Below are positions 1-6,000 of a DNA stretch of 7,702 bases, one piece after another. The number at the start of each line of letters is the position of its first letter. Within the stretch, counting starts at the first letter, position 1. Made by a program: the position numbers and the translations under genes. The notes beneath the pieces were generated by a model. The model had not been told where the DNA came from and searched no databases. It was given only the letters and a program-made list of their open reading frames with translations. The stretch is from JAFIHK01 sp041441455 (GTDB taxonomy: Bacteria > Bacteroidota > Bacteroidia > Bacteroidales > UBA932), in contig JASDTB010000105.1 of the NCBI GenBank assembly GCA_041441455.1, positions 1-7,702 of the forward strand. The letters run 5' to 3'.

Positions 1-162
1 AATGAATATAGAAACAACCTTAAAGAAGAACACTTGCTGAATCTAGAACATAATAATTACAATTACCAAACGGGTGTTTACTATATGGATATAATTACTG
101 AGTGTGAAAGAGTGGGCGATTATATGATTAATGTCTCTGAAGCTATAATAGAAATTAAATAG
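1..162 (+). CDS. Na/Pi cotransporter family protein, C-terminal PhoU-like end (partial)
   Basis: The first 53 codons are open in one frame and end in TAG; the start lies outside the window. The visible protein is the last helix region of a PhoU-like domain: residues 23-48 read QTGVYYMDII, then TECERVGDYMINVSEA, matching the E-R-x-G-D and N-x-S-E-A pattern that ends PhoU domains. In Bacteroidota this type of tail is usually fused to a membrane Na+/phosphate symporter (NptA/YjbB type) and faces the cytoplasm. The symporter half cannot be seen, so a stand-alone PhoU protein is possible but less likely, because the acidic E-E-H-L-x-N-L-E spacing is typical of the fused form. The next gene starts four bases after the stop, suggesting co-transcription. 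Confidence 0.75.
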   Translation, partial: NEYRNNLKEEHLLNLEHNNYNYQTGVYYMDIITECERVGDYMINVSEAIIEIK

Positions 163-166
163 TCTT

Positions 167-1039
167 ATGATCTGTCGTTCAATAATTTTAATCTCTACAA
201 TTTTATTAAGTCTTTATCCTGCATTTTCACAGGATAAAGACTCACTAATCTTTGTTAATCAGAAATTTAACAAAACAGAGCTTGCTGAAGGGGCTTACTA
301 TTATAATTTACATTTTAAAGACAATAGTCTATTCGGTACAAACCAATTCATATCAGTTTTAGAGCTAAATCCCACAAAACGTAAAATTGAGATCTATGCT
401 TCACCTCTTTTAAAAGAGACAAGCTTAATGTGTAAAGAACAGGGTGCAATCGCAGGGATTAATGGAAGTTTTTTCAGTTTCAATTACAACTATAATACAG
501 AAAACTATAATTCTGTAGACTTTATAAGAAAGAATGGAATTGACATTTCGCCAAATACTTTCAAAGCAAAAGCTAACAGAGAGATGCATCAAAAAGGGTG
601 TATCGCAATTGACAACAATAAATTATATATCCTAAAGGCAGACGTTTTGACCGATTGGGAAAAGCTAATACAAGCAAAAGAGGTAATAACAACAGGACCA
701 CTACTTTTCAAAGATCTCCAAAAAGAGCCATTACTAAACTCCTCATTCTATACATCAAGACATCCACGTACCGTTGTAGGTGTAAAGAAAAATGGATTAG
801 TATTACTTATTACTATTGATGGCCGTTCTCAAGAGTCAGCAGGCATGACCATCGCTGAGCTGCAGAAAATCATGCTATGGTTTGGGTGTATCGATGCTAT
901 TAATTTAGATGGAGGAGGTTCAACAACAATGTACATAAAGAATATGTCCGAAAATGGCGTGGTAAACCATCCGAGTGATAATAAGAAATTCGACACCTAC
1001 GGCGAACGCAAAGTAGCAAATAGTATAATAGTATTCTAA
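167..1039 (+). CDS. Secreted phosphodiester glycosidase (NAGPA-domain) family protein
   Basis: This 290-residue protein has a Sec signal peptide (residues 1-21: Arg4, a hydrophobic stretch, then AFS before Gln22, a typical Bacteroidota cleavage site) and no lipobox cysteine, so it is probably periplasmic or exported. The rest fits the NAGPA / DUF2233 domain: GINGSFF at 97-103, TGPLL at 176-180, RHPRT at 198-202, IDGR at 217-220, NLDGGGST at 246-253 and GERKVANS at 279-286. Family members are thought to cleave sugar-1-phosphodiester bonds, like the human 'uncovering enzyme' that removes GlcNAc from GlcNAc-phosphomannose. The conserved Asp, Arg and Gly-rich motifs are all present, so it looks intact. 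It starts four bases after the phosphate transporter stop, and its own stop overlaps the next start by one base (taATG). The natural substrate is unknown; a phosphodiester-containing surface glycan is an inference. Confidence 0.85.
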   Translation: MICRSIILISTILLSLYPAFSQDKDSLIFVNQKFNKTELAEGAYYYNLHFKDNSLFGTNQFISVLELNPTKRKIEIYASPLLKETSLMCKEQGAIAGINGSFFSFNYNYNTENYNSVDFIRKNGIDISPNTFKAKANREMHQKGCIAIDNNKLYILKADVLTDWEKLIQAKEVITTGPLLFKDLQKEPLLNSSFYTSRHPRTVVGVKKNGLVLLITIDGRSQESAGMTIAELQKIMLWFGCIDAINLDGGGSTTMYIKNMSENGVVNHPSDNKKFDTYGERKVANSIIVF

Positions 1040-2037
1040 TGCGGAAGGAGCGAATTCTCTACATCTATCCAACACTATCGTCATTTATCAAAGGTGATGC
1101 AGAGATTCTTTCGCGCGAATATGAAGTAACACACTTTAGAGTTCATCCAACTTCATGGCACTCACTTTTGAGGAGTCTGATTAGTCAACTTTTTCATCTT
1201 ATTTTCAACCTTAGAAAATACGATATTGTATATATATGGTTCGCTGATTATCACTCTTTCTTACCAACACTATTTTGCAAAAGATTTAAGAAAAGGTGTT
1301 ACATTGTTGCTGGCGGATATGATGTTTGCCGTGAAAAAAAATATGGCTATGGCAGCTTTACCAACCCTATTAGAGGGTTTATGACTGCAAGAAGTATAAA
1401 AAATTGCACAACAGTAATCGCTGTCTCTAAAAATATTAAGCGGATAATCAGGCATGTATTCCCAAGTACTAATTGTGTTACAATTTATAACGGAGTTGTT
1501 CTAAAGCCTGGCAAAGAGGATGTTGAAAAAGAGAGACTTGTTTTAACCGTCAGTATGGCGTCAACTGCAAAGAATGTATTCATTAAAGGTATTGACCGGA
1601 TTATAGAGGTGGCAGATTTGATGCAAGAGACAAAATTCATTTTAATAGGGACAGAGAGACAATTACTTGAGAAAATTGGGTATAAGATTCCTGACAATCT
1701 TCAAGTTCTAGGATTCGTAGATCACTCACACCTTCAAGAAATTTATTCAAAGTCGAAAGTATACTGTCAACTATCGAGGAGAGAGAGCTTTTGTTTGGCA
1801 TTAGCTGAAGCTATGCTTTACAATTGTAATCCAGTTATCACAAATATTGGGGGAATGCCCGAAGTAACTGGCAAAAATGGGTTTATTATTAACGAGTATA
1901 ATGCACAAAACTGCTCTTTCGTAATCAAAAAAGCACTTGAAGCAAAAACAAACTCGCTTGGAAGGGAGAGAATACTTAGTGAATTTACAATAGAGACAAG
2001 GGCAGAAAAAATTCTTAATTTACTTGAAAGCAATTAG
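1039..2037 (+). CDS. Glycosyltransferase family 4 (GT-B fold)
   Basis: A 332-residue retaining glycosyltransferase of the GT4 / 'glycosyl transferases group 1' type. The N-terminal Rossmann half (about 1-155) contains AGGYDVCRE at 91-99 and ends with the IYNGV segment at 149-153. The C-terminal nucleotide-sugar binding half begins at about 167 and has GIDRIIEV at 184-191, ILIGTE at 201-206 and the EX7E signature, Glu249 and Glu257, within RRESFCLALAEAML. GGMPEV follows at 271-276. No membrane segment or signal is visible, so it should act in the cytoplasm or at the inner membrane face. The donor and acceptor sugars cannot be predicted. Its ATG overlaps the previous stop, which suggests translational coupling with the NAGPA-domain gene. 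Its stop overlaps that of the opposing glycosyltransferase gene. Confidence 0.88.
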   Translation: MRKERILYIYPTLSSFIKGDAEILSREYEVTHFRVHPTSWHSLLRSLISQLFHLIFNLRKYDIVYIWFADYHSFLPTLFCKRFKKRCYIVAGGYDVCREKKYGYGSFTNPIRGFMTARSIKNCTTVIAVSKNIKRIIRHVFPSTNCVTIYNGVVLKPGKEDVEKERLVLTVSMASTAKNVFIKGIDRIIEVADLMQETKFILIGTERQLLEKIGYKIPDNLQVLGFVDHSHLQEIYSKSKVYCQLSRRESFCLALAEAMLYNCNPVITNIGGMPEVTGKNGFIINEYNAQNCSFVIKKALEAKTNSLGRERILSEFTIETRAEKILNLLESN

Positions 2038-3026
2038 CCAACTCTAGATATTATTCGTTTTAATATTGAGAAGGGCAATTTTTTTTGCTTTGCCTTAAAC
2101 AACATAAGTAAGTGATAATGTAGCTTCTCTTCATATCTAGCGCCTTTACATATATCCATTAGGACATCATCTACCTCTATTGTCTTTAAATCAATATTTG
2201 TAAAATCTTTATGAAGAAGTAACCTTCTTAAAGCTTTTGCTCTATAGACCTTTATAGGTTTGACAAGTCTATTTGTCTCTTTATCTTCAAAAAACGACAA
2301 TACATTACAACATGCTTTATAGATAGAGATTAAGTGTTTTTTCGAATAGCTGATTGAATTGGAATTATATTGTACATAGTTGACCAAAGGTTTTCCGATA
2401 AACGACACAATTTTAGAATAGTAAATCACCTTTGGCATAACACAAAGATCATCTGTACACTCTTCCAAAAAACAAATATTATTTGAGATAAAAATATCTC
2501 TTTTAACCATTTTATTCCAAACTGCAACGGGTTTTTTAGAAGATAACACCTCGAATAAATAAGATTGAATCTGCACTTTTTCAGTCAAAGTAACATAACT
2601 ATCGGAACACCTTATAAGTTCGCGCTTTGTCTCGTATGTCTTAAAAAAATCACATATCACGACATCTGATTTATCATTCAGAGCTTTATCAATCATAATT
2701 GAAAACATACCAGGTTCGATAAAGTCATCTGAATCAATATTCAAAATATAAGTTCCCTTTGCAGCTTCAAGCCCAGTTTGTCGAGCAGCTGAAAGCCCTC
2801 TATTTACTTCGTGTTTTAAAATTTTAAATGTATGAAATCCCTTTTCTTTAAGAATCCTTAATGCAAGGTCAATGCTATCATCTGGCGAACAATCATCTAC
2901 AATAATTAGCTCAAAGTCTCTGAAATCCTGATTAAGGATAGAGTTTAAACACTTGCGAATAAATCCTGAGACTTTGTAAACAGGTATAATAACCGAAAGC
3001 GTTACTGCAGATTTAGATGTTTTCAT
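2034..3026 (-). CDS. Glycosyltransferase family 2 (GT-A fold)
   Basis: A 330-residue GT2 enzyme. The N-terminal GT-A domain (about 8-115) is clear: LSVIIPVYKV at 10-19, IIVDDCSPDDS at 41-51 (nucleotide binding), NRGLSAARQTG at 75-85 and the metal-binding D-x-D type motif in NIDSDDF (Asp98, Asp100, Asp101). A conserved WNK is at 170-172 and an acidic acceptor-side motif, EECTDDL, at 188-194. The C-terminal 100 residues are basic and helical-looking, without an obvious transmembrane helix. Enzymes like this add one sugar to capsule, exopolysaccharide or O-antigen repeat units; the sugar is unknown. It lies alone on the minus strand downstream of the tRNA-Gln terminator. I see no convincing promoter in the 27 bases between the two, so it may depend on terminator read-through or a weak start site. 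Confidence 0.9.
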   Translation of the reverse strand: MKTSKSAVTLSVIIPVYKVSGFIRKCLNSILNQDFRDFELIIVDDCSPDDSIDLALRILKEKGFHTFKILKHEVNRGLSAARQTGLEAAKGTYILNIDSDDFIEPGMFSIMIDKALNDKSDVVICDFFKTYETKRELIRCSDSYVTLTEKVQIQSYLFEVLSSKKPVAVWNKMVKRDIFISNNICFLEECTDDLCVMPKVIYYSKIVSFIGKPLVNYVQYNSNSISYSKKHLISIYKACCNVLSFFEDKETNRLVKPIKVYRAKALRRLLLHKDFTNIDLKTIEVDDVLMDICKGARYEEKLHYHLLMLFKAKQKKLPFSILKRIISRVG

Positions 3027-3053
3027 TGATTTTAAATTGGAGTGCTAATATAT

Positions 3054-3084
3054 AAAAAAAAAGACTGCACTTAATAGTGCAGCC
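3054..3084 (-). terminator. Intrinsic terminator of the tRNA-Gln gene
   Basis: Read on the minus strand, a perfect 7-bp stem CTGCACT / AGTGCAG with an ATTA loop is followed after two bases by a run of nine T. It begins four bases after the 3' end of the tRNA, so it ends the tRNA transcript and shields the downstream glycosyltransferase gene from it. Confidence 0.88.
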
Positions 3085-3087
3085 TTG

Positions 3088-3158
3088 TTGACCTACCAGG
3101 ATTCGAACCTAGACAGACAGAACCAAAATCTGTAGTGCTACCGTTACACCATAGGTCA
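3088..3158 (-). tRNA. tRNA-Gln (anticodon UUG)
   Basis: Folded by hand on the minus strand, this 71-base gene gives a full cloverleaf. The 7-bp acceptor stem is TGACCTA / TAGGTCA. The D stem is GTGT / GCAC with loop AACGGTA. The 5-bp anticodon stem ACAGA / TCTGT has loop TTTTGGT, so bases 34-36 are TTG. The variable region is CTGT, and the T stem CTAGG / CCTGG carries the TTCGAAT loop. The discriminator base is A. The 3' CCA is not encoded (CAA follows), so CCA must be added by the nucleotidyltransferase. The unusual U1-A72 acceptor pair is a normal tRNA-Gln identity feature. It has its own promoter and terminator. Confidence 0.97.
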
Positions 3159-3179
3159 ATAGATTCCGTTTTGGGAGCA

Positions 3180-3210
3180 CAAAGATATTGCTATTTTTGA
3201 AAAATTCAAA
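3180..3210 (-). promoter_or_regulatory. Bacteroidota-type promoter for tRNA-Gln
   Basis: On the minus strand TTTG (3210-3207), a 19-base spacer and TATCTTTG (3187-3180) match the Bacteroidota primary sigma factor consensus, TTTG at -33 and TAnnTTTG at -7. Transcription should start a few bases further on, about 15 bases before the tRNA. The -33 end lies within an A+T inverted repeat (TTTTTGAA, 3 bases, TTCAAAAA; 3194-3212) directly after the yqaA-like stop codon. Confidence 0.75.
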
Positions 3211-3214
3211 AAAA

Positions 3215-3682
3215 TTAGAAAAATTTTAATGATAATGCAGATTCTCCCATTAAATAATAGAGTCCAATCCAAAAAGCAAACCTCAAAGCTTTGCCTATAA
3301 ACATAAAAACAGCAGACTTCAAAAAATCAACTCTATAAAAACCTAGCCCAATAGCAAAGATATCCCCTACAAAAGGTGCCCAAGATAGAAGAGCGATGAG
3401 ACTACCATATTTTTCAATCTTTGATTTATGTTTATTGAGACTCTCCTCTTTAACTCTCAACCACTTTTCAATCCACTCCCATTTGCCAAGATGTCCTAAA
3501 TAGTATGAAGTTAGACCTCCCAACCAATTTCCAACAGTTGCTAAAATAAAAGCTAACAAAGGGTTTGCTCCAGCGACCAATACTCCAATTATTAAGAAAT
3601 CAGAACTAAATGGCACTACGGTAGCAGCAAGAAAAGTTCCTATAAAAAGGCCAAGATAACCTAAGTCTCCGAATAGTTCCAT
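3215..3682 (-). CDS. YqaA-type DedA-like (VTT/SNARE-associated) inner-membrane protein
   Basis: With the start chosen here the protein has 155 residues, close to the usual size of the YqaA family. It is strongly hydrophobic: membrane segments at about 7-24, 28-62 (a long or re-entrant segment), 93-116 and 122-146. Family marks are GNWLGGLTSYYLG at 51-63 and LLSWAPFVGDIFAIGLG at 98-114, with a charged loop between (about 67-91). Related DedA/VTT proteins act in lipid flipping or membrane homeostasis, but the YqaA branch has no settled function. An in-frame ATG eight codons upstream (3706) would overlap tadA. I prefer the ATG at 3682 because a Shine-Dalgarno-like AGGGGGAAG lies just in front and because it falls one base after the tadA stop, implying coupled translation. 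Confidence 0.82.
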   Translation of the reverse strand: MELFGDLGYLGLFIGTFLAATVVPFSSDFLIIGVLVAGANPLLAFILATVGNWLGGLTSYYLGHLGKWEWIEKWLRVKEESLNKHKSKIEKYGSLIALLSWAPFVGDIFAIGLGFYRVDFLKSAVFMFIGKALRFAFWIGLYYLMGESALSLKFF

Positions 3683-3683
3683 A

Positions 3684-4127
3684 TTACTTCCCCCTTTTTG
3701 ATGCAAAGAAATTTTTCATCAAATTAGAGCACTCTTCGTTCAAAATTCCTTGTAAAACTTCAGTCTTAGGGTGCAGAAGCGAAGGAGAAAATAAAGAGAA
3801 ACCCCTTTTAGAATCAGAAGCTCCATAAACAACTTTTCCAACTTGTGCCCAGTTTAATGCAGCTGCACACATGGGACAAGGTTCTACTGTTACATATAAT
3901 GTTGCTTCGTTCAAGTATTTACCTCCAAACATATTAGTCGCCATAGTTATAGCCTGCATCTCAGCATGTGCTGTAGGATCATTTAACCTCTCCGTTAAAT
4001 TATGAGCACGAGAGATGATTCTTCCATTTACTACAACTACCGCACCTACTGGAACCTCATCGGCAGCAAATGCCTTTTCAGCCTCCTTCAAGGCCTCTTT
4101 CATGAAAAATTCGTCGTTTTTTTCCAT
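3684..4127 (-). CDS. tadA: tRNA-specific adenosine deaminase TadA
   Basis: Catalyses adenosine-to-inosine deamination at wobble position 34 of tRNA-Arg(ACG), letting one tRNA read CGU, CGC and CGA. From the ATG at 4127 the protein has 147 residues, normal for TadA. The zinc-dependent cytidine/deoxycytidylate deaminase fold is plain: VPVGAVVV at 25-32, HAEM at 54-57 (His54 zinc ligand, Glu56 proton shuttle) and PCPMC at 83-87 (Cys84 and Cys87 zinc ligands). The C-terminal half has the TadA-type region KRGFSLFSPS at 107-116. The frame extends upstream to a TTG at 4148, but that would place the start inside a hairpin and give a non-conserved leader, so the ATG is preferred. It is 26 bases downstream of nhaD and probably in its operon. 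Guanine deaminase is a less likely reading of the same fold. Confidence 0.93.
   Translation of the reverse strand: MEKNDEFFMKEALKEAEKAFAADEVPVGAVVVVNGRIISRAHNLTERLNDPTAHAEMQAITMATNMFGGKYLNEATLYVTVEPCPMCAAALNWAQVGKVVYGASDSKRGFSLFSPSLLHPKTEVLQGILNEECSNLMKNFFASKRGK
3687..3695 (-). promoter_or_regulatory. Shine-Dalgarno-like site for the yqaA-type gene
   Basis: On the minus strand AGGGGGAAG sits inside the last codons of tadA, with the five-G run seven bases before the ATG at 3682. It could pair with the 16S rRNA tail using one G-U pair. It supports the shorter start and is unusual here, because the other genes have no such site. Confidence 0.5.
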
Positions 4128-4128
4128 C

Positions 4129-4147
4129 TGCACATTAATAATGTGCA
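4129..4147 (-). repeat. Perfect inverted repeat directly before the tadA start codon
   Basis: TGCACATT and AATGTGCA form an 8-bp perfect stem around a 3-base loop. On the minus strand the hairpin ends one base before the tadA ATG, filling the place where a ribosome would bind. No T-run follows on either strand, so it is not an intrinsic terminator. It may lower or time tadA translation or act as an RNA processing site; both are inferences. Confidence 0.6.
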
Positions 4148-4153
4148 ATTATA

Positions 4154-5530
4154 CTAAAAAATAAGCAGATATACTGCTGCACCAGCAGCGTATCCAAGGA
4201 GTGCTAAAGGAGTAAACCTTTTGAAATAGTATCCAAATGAAATTCTTTCCATACCCATTACTGTCACTCCCGAAGCTGATCCAATAATCAAAATACTTCC
4301 GCCAGTTACTGCACAATAGGCTAAAAAGGTCCAGAATGATCCATCTGCCATAAATGGACCAGAGGCTGCTATAGGATACATACCAATAGTACCTGCGACA
4401 AGAGCAACATTATCTAGAAAAGAAGAGCAGAGCCCAAGAATAATACTAATGAATTCGGGGCGAGGAATTGTTTTATCCAAATATTCAGACATCATTCCAA
4501 GTTGTCCAGCAGTTTTTAGAGATGCTACAGACATTAAGATACCTAGAAAGAAAAGAACTGTTGAAACATCAATTCTAGAAAATACTCTCGACATCCTCAG
4601 CTCTTGCAAAGTCTTATTTCTCCTGTTATAATATCTTCGATCTGTCATGAACCATAAAATTGCAAGTCCCAATAAAACACCCATAAAAGGAGGAACATTT
4701 AAGACAACCTGAAAGAAAGGGACTAATGCTAATGATAAAATTCCTACTATAAATATTGACTTCTTTAATCTTGGGTCTATATGAGAAAGAACATAGTCTT
4801 CCTCAGGGATTTCCCTGAACTCAACATTAGCGCCTTTAGGCAGCATAAGAGTAGAACCTATTAAAGGGATAATAAGCATCACTAATGCAGGAATTATTAT
4901 ATGATAAGTCTGACTCCAAACTGATATATTTCCACCCGTCCAAAGCAACAAAGTTGTTACATCTCCGATAGGTGACCAAGAGCCTCCGGCGTTGGCTGCA
5001 ATTATTATCATACTCGAAAAGATCAATCTATCTGTTTTATATGGTACTAGCCTGCGTATCAATGAAACAACAACAATCACAGTTGCCAAATTACCTAAAA
5101 CCGCAGAGAGTCCAAAAGTGAGAAAAGAGAAGATCCATAACAGCTTTCTCTTATTATTTGTTTTTATGTAACTCGTTATTACATCGAAACTTCCATGTGA
5201 ATCAATGATCTCAATAATGGCCATAGAGGCTAATACAAAGAATAGAGTTGCTGAAACATCTCCTAAAGATTCGACTAACGTAAACTCTAGATATCTGTCA
5301 AACTGCTGAAAGAGGGATAAATCGGAAAAGCCTGGAATAGATTTTTGCAACATCTCTAGCTCCTCACCTGAGTGACTTTGAAAGATTTCTACACCTCCAA
5401 AAATAAAGAGCATCCACAATATCACACTCATTCCCACTGCAATAGCAGCCTTATTAACTCTTATTACATCTTCAAAGGCTATCGCCAAAATGCCCACAAT
5501 GAACACAATTGGCATTAATACAAAGCACAT
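4154..5530 (-). CDS. nhaD: Na+/H+ antiporter NhaD
   Basis: An inner-membrane sodium/proton antiporter of the NhaD group in the ion transporter (IT) superfamily, exporting Na+ (and often Li+) for H+ to hold sodium and pH balance. The 458-residue protein has about a dozen hydrophobic segments and the family's motifs in order: LGDVSATLFFVLASMAIIEI at 89-108, LGNLATVIVVVSLIRR at 145-160, AANAGGSWSPIGDVTT at 178-193, STVLFFLGILMS at 323-334, SSFLDNVALVAG at 369-380, and SASGVTVMGMERISFGYYFK at 418-437. The two G/N/D-rich hairpins (about 178-193 and 370-378) are the expected ion-binding re-entrant loops. Length is normal for NhaD. The ATG at 5530 is used; a second in-frame ATG five codons later (5515) is equally possible. 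It is the first gene of the nhaD-tadA-yqaA-like run and is divergent from groES. Confidence 0.92.
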   Translation of the reverse strand: MCFVLMPIVFIVGILAIAFEDVIRVNKAAIAVGMSVILWMLFIFGGVEIFQSHSGEELEMLQKSIPGFSDLSLFQQFDRYLEFTLVESLGDVSATLFFVLASMAIIEIIDSHGSFDVITSYIKTNNKRKLLWIFSFLTFGLSAVLGNLATVIVVVSLIRRLVPYKTDRLIFSSMIIIAANAGGSWSPIGDVTTLLLWTGGNISVWSQTYHIIIPALVMLIIPLIGSTLMLPKGANVEFREIPEEDYVLSHIDPRLKKSIFIVGILSLALVPFFQVVLNVPPFMGVLLGLAILWFMTDRRYYNRRNKTLQELRMSRVFSRIDVSTVLFFLGILMSVASLKTAGQLGMMSEYLDKTIPRPEFISIILGLCSSFLDNVALVAGTIGMYPIAASGPFMADGSFWTFLAYCAVTGGSILIIGSASGVTVMGMERISFGYYFKRFTPLALLGYAAGAAVYLLIF

Positions 5531-5561
5531 AAATTTTTGATTTTATTTAAAACTGAGGGCG

Positions 5562-5569
5562 CAAATATA
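5562..5569 (-). promoter_or_regulatory. Candidate -7 element for nhaD
   Basis: On the minus strand TATATTTG matches the Bacteroidota -7 consensus TAnnTTTG exactly, about 31 bases before the nhaD ATG. No clear TTTG is present at the -33 position (TGAC occurs there), so the promoter is either weak or activator-dependent. The word CTCAGTT occurs on both sides of it, 30 bases apart (5551-5557 and 5581-5587). Confidence 0.45.
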
Positions 5570-5608
5570 TACATATTTTGAACTGAGTGTCATTTTTAAA
5601 TACGACAT

Positions 5609-5640
5609 TTTGTCAGTAAACATATTTGGCACTTCTTTTG
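5609..5640 (+). promoter_or_regulatory. Candidate promoter of groES-groEL
   Basis: TTTG (5609-5612), a 20-base spacer and TTCTTTTG (5633-5640) fit the Bacteroidota pattern with one mismatch in the -7 box. The predicted transcript would carry a leader of about 57 A-rich bases. CATATTTG words at 5621-5628 and 5642-5649 are alternative -7 boxes but lack a partner at the right distance. The palindrome GACATTTTGTC (5604-5614) overlaps the -33 element. There is no CIRCE operator in this spacer, so control by HrcA is not supported. Confidence 0.35.
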
Positions 5641-5704
5641 TCATATTTGCGATTACATTTAAGAAACAAAAAAATAAAATATAAACATTAAAAATTTAAC
5701 AATT

Positions 5705-5974
5705 ATGAACATTAAACCTTTAGCAGACAGAGTTTTGGTAGAGCCTAAAGAGGCTGAAACAAAAACAGCGAGCGGCTTGTACATTCCAGACACCGCAAAA
5801 GAGAAACCACAAGCAGGTAAAGTTGTAGCTGTTGGTAACGGAAAGAAAGACGAACCAATGGAGCTGAAAGTTGGAGATAACGTTCTATACGGCAAATACG
5901 CTGGTACAGAGATTAATGTAGAGGGTAAGGATTATCTTATCATGCGTCAATCAGATATTCTTGCAGTTCTTTAA
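5705..5974 (+). CDS. groES: Co-chaperonin GroES (Hsp10)
   Basis: The 89-residue lid subunit of the GroEL chaperonin; seven copies cap the folding chamber in the cytoplasm. The N-terminus MNIKPLADRVLVEP is canonical. The mobile loop that contacts the GroEL apical domain lies at about 16-33 with SGLYIPD at 23-29, the form common in Bacteroidota. GKVVAVGNG at 38-46, VGDNVLYGKYAGTEI at 56-70 and the ending SDILAVL are all standard. Length is slightly below the 95-97 residues of enterobacterial GroES, which is usual for this phylum. The start follows an A/T-rich leader without a Shine-Dalgarno sequence. groEL starts 26 bases downstream and is surely in the same transcript. Confidence 0.98.
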   Translation: MNIKPLADRVLVEPKEAETKTASGLYIPDTAKEKPQAGKVVAVGNGKKDEPMELKVGDNVLYGKYAGTEINVEGKDYLIMRQSDILAVL

Positions 5975-6000
5975 TAAAAATCTAAAATAATACATAAGTT

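Noticed and set aside
1270..2033. Three short minus-strand open frames opposite the GT4 gene.
   Set aside because: They lie within an intact conserved enzyme gene and show no domain or start signal.
3040..3048. GAGTGCTAA, an exact half of the CIRCE heat-shock operator, upstream of the GT2 gene.
   Set aside because: The other half (TTAGCACTC at nine bases distance) is absent on both sides, the gene is not a chaperone, and groES itself has no CIRCE, so a chance match is more likely.
3194..3212. A+T inverted repeat after the yqaA-type gene as a possible terminator.
   Set aside because: The stem has only one G-C pair and would be too weak; it overlaps the tRNA promoter, so it was noted only as part of that region.
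4449..4631. Plus-strand 60-codon open frame inside nhaD.
   Set aside because: It lies wholly opposite a conserved NhaD coding region and its product has no recognisable features.
5627..5641. TGGCAC, five bases, TTGT: resembles a sigma-54 promoter (TGGCAC-N5-TTGC) before groES.
   Set aside because: The -12 box lacks the key GC dinucleotide, no activator site is evident, and housekeeping chaperonin genes rarely use sigma-54.
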